Part shown: positions 20,882 to 24,802 of the stretch, one piece after another
Layout: every line of letters begins with the position of its first letter
Numbering within the stretch: the stretch's first letter is position 1
Source: a virus
DNA: 24,802 bases
IMG/VR virus record: IMGVR_UViG_3300034072_001694
Location: 1 to 24,802 of that record
Strand: one strand, 5' to 3'
Notes under the pieces: model-generated
Told to the model about the DNA's origin: nothing
Seen by the model: the letters and a program-made list of their open reading frames with translations, nothing else
The model's database searches: none
Position numbers and translations under genes: made by a program

Positions 20882-20946
20882 ATTCCTGACAATCCAGCGA
20901 CAGGCCGGGCACTTTTTCTGGCATCGATGAAAGAAGGACTATCGCT

Positions 20947-21222
20947 ATGGCGAAGACCGAAAACGACATCAAGGTAACGTCGGCGTGGCAGAACCTGGTC
21001 GCGACGTATCCCGGGCTGGCCAACGTATCGGCCTATGTCCAGAACAAAGCCTTCAACAGCGACCGACGGATCCTCGTGGTCTTTTCGCCAAGTGCAGCAG
21101 CTCCCGCGGGCGCTAATGGCATGAGCCTGTCCGCAGGCGACGTGGCGCAAGGCACGGCGGCCAATGTCTGGGTGCGCGCCTTCCGCGAAGACGTCCTGAT
21201 CAATTGCGGCACGACAGACTGA
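20947..21222 (+). CDS. 91-residue hypothetical, likely virion-associated
   Basis: GAAGGA lies nine bases before the ATG. The product is beta-rich: AYVQNKAFNSDRRILVVFSP, then AGANGMSLSAGDVAQGT, then ANVWVRAFREDVLINCG. Small beta-sandwich proteins of this look often stand next to phage fibre and spike genes and may decorate the virion or assist the spike. It lies nine bases before the spike gene, so the two are probably coexpressed. No firm family. Confidence 0.65.
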   Translation: MAKTENDIKVTSAWQNLVATYPGLANVSAYVQNKAFNSDRRILVVFSPSAAAPAGANGMSLSAGDVAQGTAANVWVRAFREDVLINCGTTD

Positions 21223-21231
21223 GGCAAGGCC

Positions 21232-23991
21232 ATGCGCGTTCTCGACTTTCGTGCAGAAGGCAACCGCAAGCGCAGCGTGGTGGTTCGCCGGGGTTGGAGC
21301 CTTGACCTGGTACCGCGTGGACAGCCGCCTGCGGTGCCGAACCTTGGCAACCTCTATCTCTCTGCCAGCACGATCGCGGAAAACAGCGCGGCCGGTACCG
21401 TTGTCGGCGCGATCCTTGGCGCGAGGCCTGCATCGACATTGACGCTCGTCGATAGTGCTGGCGGGCGGTTCGCAATCGCCGGGGCAAACATCGTGGCTGC
21501 TGCCACGGCCACCAACTTCGAGAACGCGACCAGCCACCAGATCACGATCCGCGAAACGCTGCCCGGCTCGGCCAATTCGCCGCGTGAAACAGTGATCAGC
21601 ATCACGGTTACCAATGAGTTCGAGCAGCCCAATCTCTCCGCAATCAGCCTGTCAGCAGCAGTTCTGGCCGAAGGCAGCGCGGCGGGCACAGTAGTGGGTG
21701 TGCTCTTGGGCAAGACCTCCGGATCGGCACTGGCACTTGTCGACGATGCGGGCGGACGCTTCGCGATCTCCGAAGGCAATCTCGTCGCCGGCGCAACCAG
21801 CACCGATTTCGAGACAGCCACAAGTCACTCAGTCACCGTGCGCGAGACGCTTGCGGATTCGGCCAACTCACCGCGTGAAACGGTCCTTTCGATCACGATA
21901 GGCAACGTCTTCGAACAGCCGGCACTTTCAGCTCTCACTCTGTCGAGCAGTACCGCCACGGTGGGAACGAGCACCTCGATCTCGATCAACGGCGCAACCC
22001 CCGGTTCCACGCTTGCAGGCGCAGTCCCCGATGGCATGGTGCTCAACAGCGATCTGCGCACAATCACGGGCACGCCGACGGTCACCGGAACATATGACTT
22101 CACCCTCACCGAGACCCTGGCGGACAGCGTCAACAGCCCGCGCGTTTCAAACGTTGCGGTCACTGTCGCAGCGTCCGCGCCGCAGGCTAACGCAACTTTG
22201 TTTCCCGCCTTTGCTGATCCTGGCTCGACAGGCGTTTGGTCCGATCTTTCAGCAGCAGAGCGTACACAGCGCCAAGCCGTTGCTATGGAGATGTCTGCGA
22301 ATGGCTGGTTCGTAGATCCGGACGCTACGACGTTCGATGACACCGTGACAATTAGTGGTTCAGTCCAGCTAGATAACTGGTTGAACGGGACAGCTGTGGG
22401 CGGCGTAACCCGCAACGTGACGCGTAATCAGAAGATTTTGCTGGACCCTACCGGAAACTACACATTCGCCGCTCTCGCTGCCAACGCAAGGTTTCGTGCT
22501 TTGGACTGGTTAGCCAATGGCAAGATGCTGTTCATCGATGGCCAAGGTGTCAGCTATCGTACCAAGCTGGTTATCACCGGGTGCCGTGGAATATTCATTC
22601 GCAACTTGAAATTGGACGCCAAGCTTTCTGATATCGGCGGGGACCTGTCCTGGTCACCAGGCTGGATCACTACCACCTATACCAACGGCGGCGCTGGGTT
22701 TCAGGTGGGCCAGCTGCTTACAGTGGTTACCCGGCCGTCTGCGGTTTACAAGGATCCGGTGCTGCAGGTCGCGGCAGTCGGCGCTGGCGGGGCAATAACC
22801 GCTGTGACTGTTCTGGACCGTGGCATGATGACTTCCACAGCTTCCATGACGTTCAGCAGCCCTACTAGCACCACAAATGCGACCCTGTCTGGCTCGTTTG
22901 GGACAAATCCGCGCGATGCCCAAGCGTGCACGATCACACGAAGTGCAACCTTTCCTTTGGCCCCAGTTGTGACGTTCGACCAATGCGATGTGGGGGGCGG
23001 ATATCAGACCACTAACCCCCAAGAGTACATCGTTGGCATCAACGTGGACAACTGCGAACAGGTCGTGGTTACGCGCTGCCGCTTCAACGGCTTTCAGACA
23101 GGAATCAAGGCACCAGGATGCCGCCGGATCGTGTTCCACGAAAACGACTTTCGTTGCCAGATCGGCGATAGCCGGTTTGTCACTAATACTCGGGGAACCA
23201 CCACTGTAACAGCCGGCACGCGATTTAACGACCTCTGGCCAGACGGGCTTTGTTACCGTTGGGACAGTCGGAACACGACGCGCGATGCAGCCGACGCGTG
23301 CGATTTGTTGAACAGCGCCGGGCACGACATGGGCCTCGATCAGGAACATTCCGATTGTCAGCAGTCTGGTACCAGCGGTGACACCGGGGGTTACCTGCAG
23401 TGGTCCGAATTCAACATGGCTTATCTGGAACGTACCACATTCAAGGACCGCCCCCTGAAGGGGACACGCTACTATGCTGGCACTCAAGGTGTTTACCTGG
23501 ATGATAGTGGGTTTGCCATCAAGCACGGTTCGTTTGGCGACTTCGCCGCAACGCTGGGAAGCAATGTTTTCACTGCCTGGTCAGGCGATGTCCTTTATGG
23601 GCGTTGCACGGCTGTCCGTGTCGGCACACTCGCTGCTAGTGGCGCCAATGCGAACAACTCGCAGCCGTCCATATATAGCCGAAAGAAGTTCGGCACAGCA
23701 CTCTCGTCAACTCATACGGTGCGCAGCTGTGTGGCTAGCGATATTCGCACAATTTCGTCCGGAACGGTATACGACGTGGGAAACCTAGTTCAGTCCGGGA
23801 ATGTGCTCGCGGACCCCGTGATCAGCGGCGCTTATGCGACAAGCTTCCCAGGCACGTTCAGTGTCGATGGAGAGGGGCGTACCACCTACGCATTCGATGA
23901 TACGGTGGCACGCAGCGAGTTCCGTTCGGGCCTCTGGTCAACCTTCGGCAAATCTGGCGTTGGATTCTTTGATCCTTCGACTTGGGGTTAG
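21232..23991 (+). CDS. Tail spike with Ig/cadherin-like repeats and beta-helix
   Basis: A 919-residue protein. N-terminal anchor (MRVLDFRAEGNRKRSVVVRR). Two near-identical beta-sandwich repeats of about 95 residues (LSASTIAENSAAGTVVGAIL / LSAAVLAEGSAAGTVVGVLL, each ending SANSPRETV), then a putative Ig-like repeat (TVGTSTSISINGATPGSTLA, ITGTPTVTGTYDFTL). From about residue 325 a right-handed beta-helix follows, with ladder-like phrases (FIDGQGVSYRTKLVITGCRG, IFIRNLKLDAKL, NVDNCEQVVVTRCRFNGFQT) as in pectate-lyase-fold spikes. The last 250 residues are the probable receptor or enzyme region; WPDG with nearby acids could be part of an active site, which is unproven. The coding style turns less GC-rich from about 22,250. 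Confidence 0.85.
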   Translation: MRVLDFRAEGNRKRSVVVRRGWSLDLVPRGQPPAVPNLGNLYLSASTIAENSAAGTVVGAILGARPASTLTLVDSAGGRFAIAGANIVAAATATNFENATSHQITIRETLPGSANSPRETVISITVTNEFEQPNLSAISLSAAVLAEGSAAGTVVGVLLGKTSGSALALVDDAGGRFAISEGNLVAGATSTDFETATSHSVTVRETLADSANSPRETVLSITIGNVFEQPALSALTLSSSTATVGTSTSISINGATPGSTLAGAVPDGMVLNSDLRTITGTPTVTGTYDFTLTETLADSVNSPRVSNVAVTVAASAPQANATLFPAFADPGSTGVWSDLSAAERTQRQAVAMEMSANGWFVDPDATTFDDTVTISGSVQLDNWLNGTAVGGVTRNVTRNQKILLDPTGNYTFAALAANARFRALDWLANGKMLFIDGQGVSYRTKLVITGCRGIFIRNLKLDAKLSDIGGDLSWSPGWITTTYTNGGAGFQVGQLLTVVTRPSAVYKDPVLQVAAVGAGGAITAVTVLDRGMMTSTASMTFSSPTSTTNATLSGSFGTNPRDAQACTITRSATFPLAPVVTFDQCDVGGGYQTTNPQEYIVGINVDNCEQVVVTRCRFNGFQTGIKAPGCRRIVFHENDFRCQIGDSRFVTNTRGTTTVTAGTRFNDLWPDGLCYRWDSRNTTRDAADACDLLNSAGHDMGLDQEHSDCQQSGTSGDTGGYLQWSEFNMAYLERTTFKDRPLKGTRYYAGTQGVYLDDSGFAIKHGSFGDFAATLGSNVFTAWSGDVLYGRCTAVRVGTLAASGANANNSQPSIYSRKKFGTALSSTHTVRSCVASDIRTISSGTVYDVGNLVQSGNVLADPVISGAYATSFPGTFSVDGEGRTTYAFDDTVARSEFRSGLWSTFGKSGVGFFDPSTWG
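21352..21915 (+). repeat. Two tandem repeats in the spike gene
   Basis: Two consecutive copies of about 285 bases, easily seen as GCCAATTCGCCGCGTGAAAC near 21570 and GCCAACTCACCGCGTGAAAC near 21860. The copies differ mainly at silent positions, which suggests duplication followed by selection on the protein. They encode the two cadherin-like repeats. Confidence 0.7.
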
Positions 23992-24588
23992 GCGCTTTCG
24001 GCGCCGGAGAGCTGCACCAGCCAGGCCAACGCCAAACACCATCGCTGTCCAAGTCGACGGCTCCGGCACGGCGCTGATGTTGAAACTGAATTGTGCAGTC
24101 GCTCCAGGGGCACCGACAAGCTGCAATTCGCTGCTCAGGTACCTGTTAGTCTCCCAAATGAAGGGGACCCTGCTCACCAGACTGTGAGCCGACCGATTTG
24201 CAGTGCCAATGTCTGTTTCAAGAAAATCTTCAGATATTCCATCGCGCCCACACCAGCGAACGTGGGAGCATGACAAAACCGTCCGGACGTAACTGCTTGT
24301 GAAAGAGCCAGACCCAATCGTCAAATCTGCTTTGAACCTCTTGTTGGGTCCAAAATTGTACGTTGGCACGAACGTATAAGATCCCTTTCCGTCGAGATCT
24401 AAAACCACTGCTCCCTTATGAATTTCCGTACCAGCGTAAGCGGAGCTTGGGGCCAACACTGCGGCGAGAGGGAGACACAGGAGCGCAAAAAGCTTAGAGC
24501 ATTGCGGAGATCTCGGGACTTTGAGCTTTGCCCTGAGGCGCAAACCAAGCATGCGAAACAACCGGATCGGCAAAGCCTTGAAACGCAT
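23938..24588 (-). CDS. PEP-CTERM sorted exported protein with altered C-terminus
   Basis: A 216-residue protein from the ATG at 24588, which has GGGGAG seven bases upstream. Signal peptide SKLFALLCLPLAAVLAPSSA ending near Ala52, then an unrecognised beta-rich domain (KGAVVLDLDGKGSYTFVPTY), then PEP-CTERM: VPEPSTWTAMVFGVGLAGAA with PEP at 175-177 and RRRKR ending at 199. Exosortase would cut and anchor it at the surface. Seventeen further residues follow the basic cluster and are encoded exactly in the 54-base overlap with the spike end, which is odd because such proteins normally stop at the basic cluster. It is host-like cargo or chromosome at the prophage edge. Confidence 0.78.
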   Translation of the reverse strand: MRFKALPIRLFRMLGLRLRAKLKVPRSPQCSKLFALLCLPLAAVLAPSSAYAGTEIHKGAVVLDLDGKGSYTFVPTYNFGPNKRFKADLTIGSGSFTSSYVRTVLSCSHVRWCGRDGISEDFLETDIGTANRSAHSLVSRVPFIWETNRYLSSELQLVGAPGATAQFSFNISAVPEPSTWTAMVFGVGLAGAALRRRKRLTPSRRIKESNARFAEG

Positions 24589-24676
24589 AAAAATCTCCCC
24601 GAGTCGCCGCACGAGGGGATGCTTTCATTGCGTTAACCAAGAGTCGAGTCGGCGAATCGATCCGCAACGGCGGAAA

Positions 24677-24802
24677 GGTCGTGTCCCACGGGGTGGTGTA
24701 GGAAGGTTTCTCTGAGAGGGTGGCCACCGTCGATCTTCTGGTAGGGTTCGGATGCGAACTCGAACCTGGAGAAGAAGACGATGACCGACGACAGAATGGC
24801 CC
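24677..24802 (+). mobile_element. Start of IS256-family-like insertion sequence (cut by window)
   Basis: The stretch from about GGTCGTGTCCCACGGGGTGG precedes a transposase start by about 100 bases, which is where an IS256-type end would be. The outer boundary is inferred, because the right end, the inverted repeat and the target duplication are outside the window. It lies less than 100 bases before the PEP-CTERM start. Confidence 0.5.
24781..24802 (+). CDS. IS256-like transposase, first seven codons
   Basis: ATG preceded by GGAGAAGAAGACG; the visible residues MTDDRMA match the start common in IS256/mutator-type transposases of sphingomonads (MTDDRMAL). Only seven residues are seen, so the call depends on the strong ribosome site, the flanking sequence and this short match. 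Confidence 0.5.

Noticed and set aside
24494-24727. 77-codon minus-strand frame over the PEP-CTERM start and IS edge
   Set aside because: It crosses the signal-peptide region of a better gene and the inferred IS end and resembles no family.

Overview
The window is part of a P2-like (contractile-tail, myovirus-type) prophage, or a tailocin derived from one, in a GC-rich alphaproteobacterium, most likely a sphingomonad. The host guess rests on a GapR domain (an alphaproteobacterial nucleoid protein), a PEP-CTERM protein with the PEPxxW sorting signal, the phage CII-like and CHAP/NlpC-like endolysin types, and a GC-rich coding style. No tRNA, rRNA or CRISPR array was seen.

Layout. 1-4689 is a leftward early/regulatory operon of small, mostly overlapping genes: Cro/YdaS-like repressor, a CII-like HTH protein, an Ogr/Delta-type zinc-finger late activator, two small membrane proteins, a PDDEXK nuclease, a FtsK-gamma/GapR fusion, small zinc-ribbon proteins and an AlpA-like regulator cut by the window edge. 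4775-6173 runs rightward: a LexA-like (S24) repressor, a small unknown protein and a HIRAN-domain protein. The 4689-4775 gap carries two matching operator-like dyads. 6272-7504 is a less GC-rich leftward membrane-protein gene that looks like a moron. 7805-14246 is the leftward tail operon (D, U, T, E' and E with a -1 frameshift site, FII, FI, W, V). 14347-19434 is the divergent rightward baseplate and fibre operon (J, I, H-like fibre, a small protein, an SGNH-hydrolase fibre). 19606-20793 is the lysis cassette (endolysin, 30-residue membrane miniprotein, i-spanin with an embedded o-spanin). 20947-23991 holds a small protein and a large beta-helix tail spike. A leftward PEP-CTERM gene overlaps the spike tail to tail, and the window ends in the start of an IS256-type element.

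How it fits together. The S24 repressor and the Cro-like protein form the lysogeny switch. The Ogr-like zinc finger should turn on late genes. A 25-bp dyad, GTTGT-N13-ACAAC at its core, occurs exactly three times by my scan: between the divergent V and J operons, upstream of the endolysin, and upstream of the FtsK-gamma/GapR gene. It is very similar to the TGT-N12-ACA site known for P2 Ogr, so it is the best candidate for the late-activator site. Under that reading the FtsK-gamma/GapR protein belongs to the late programme. No head, portal or terminase genes lie in the window, so whether this is a full phage or a tailocin cannot be settled here.
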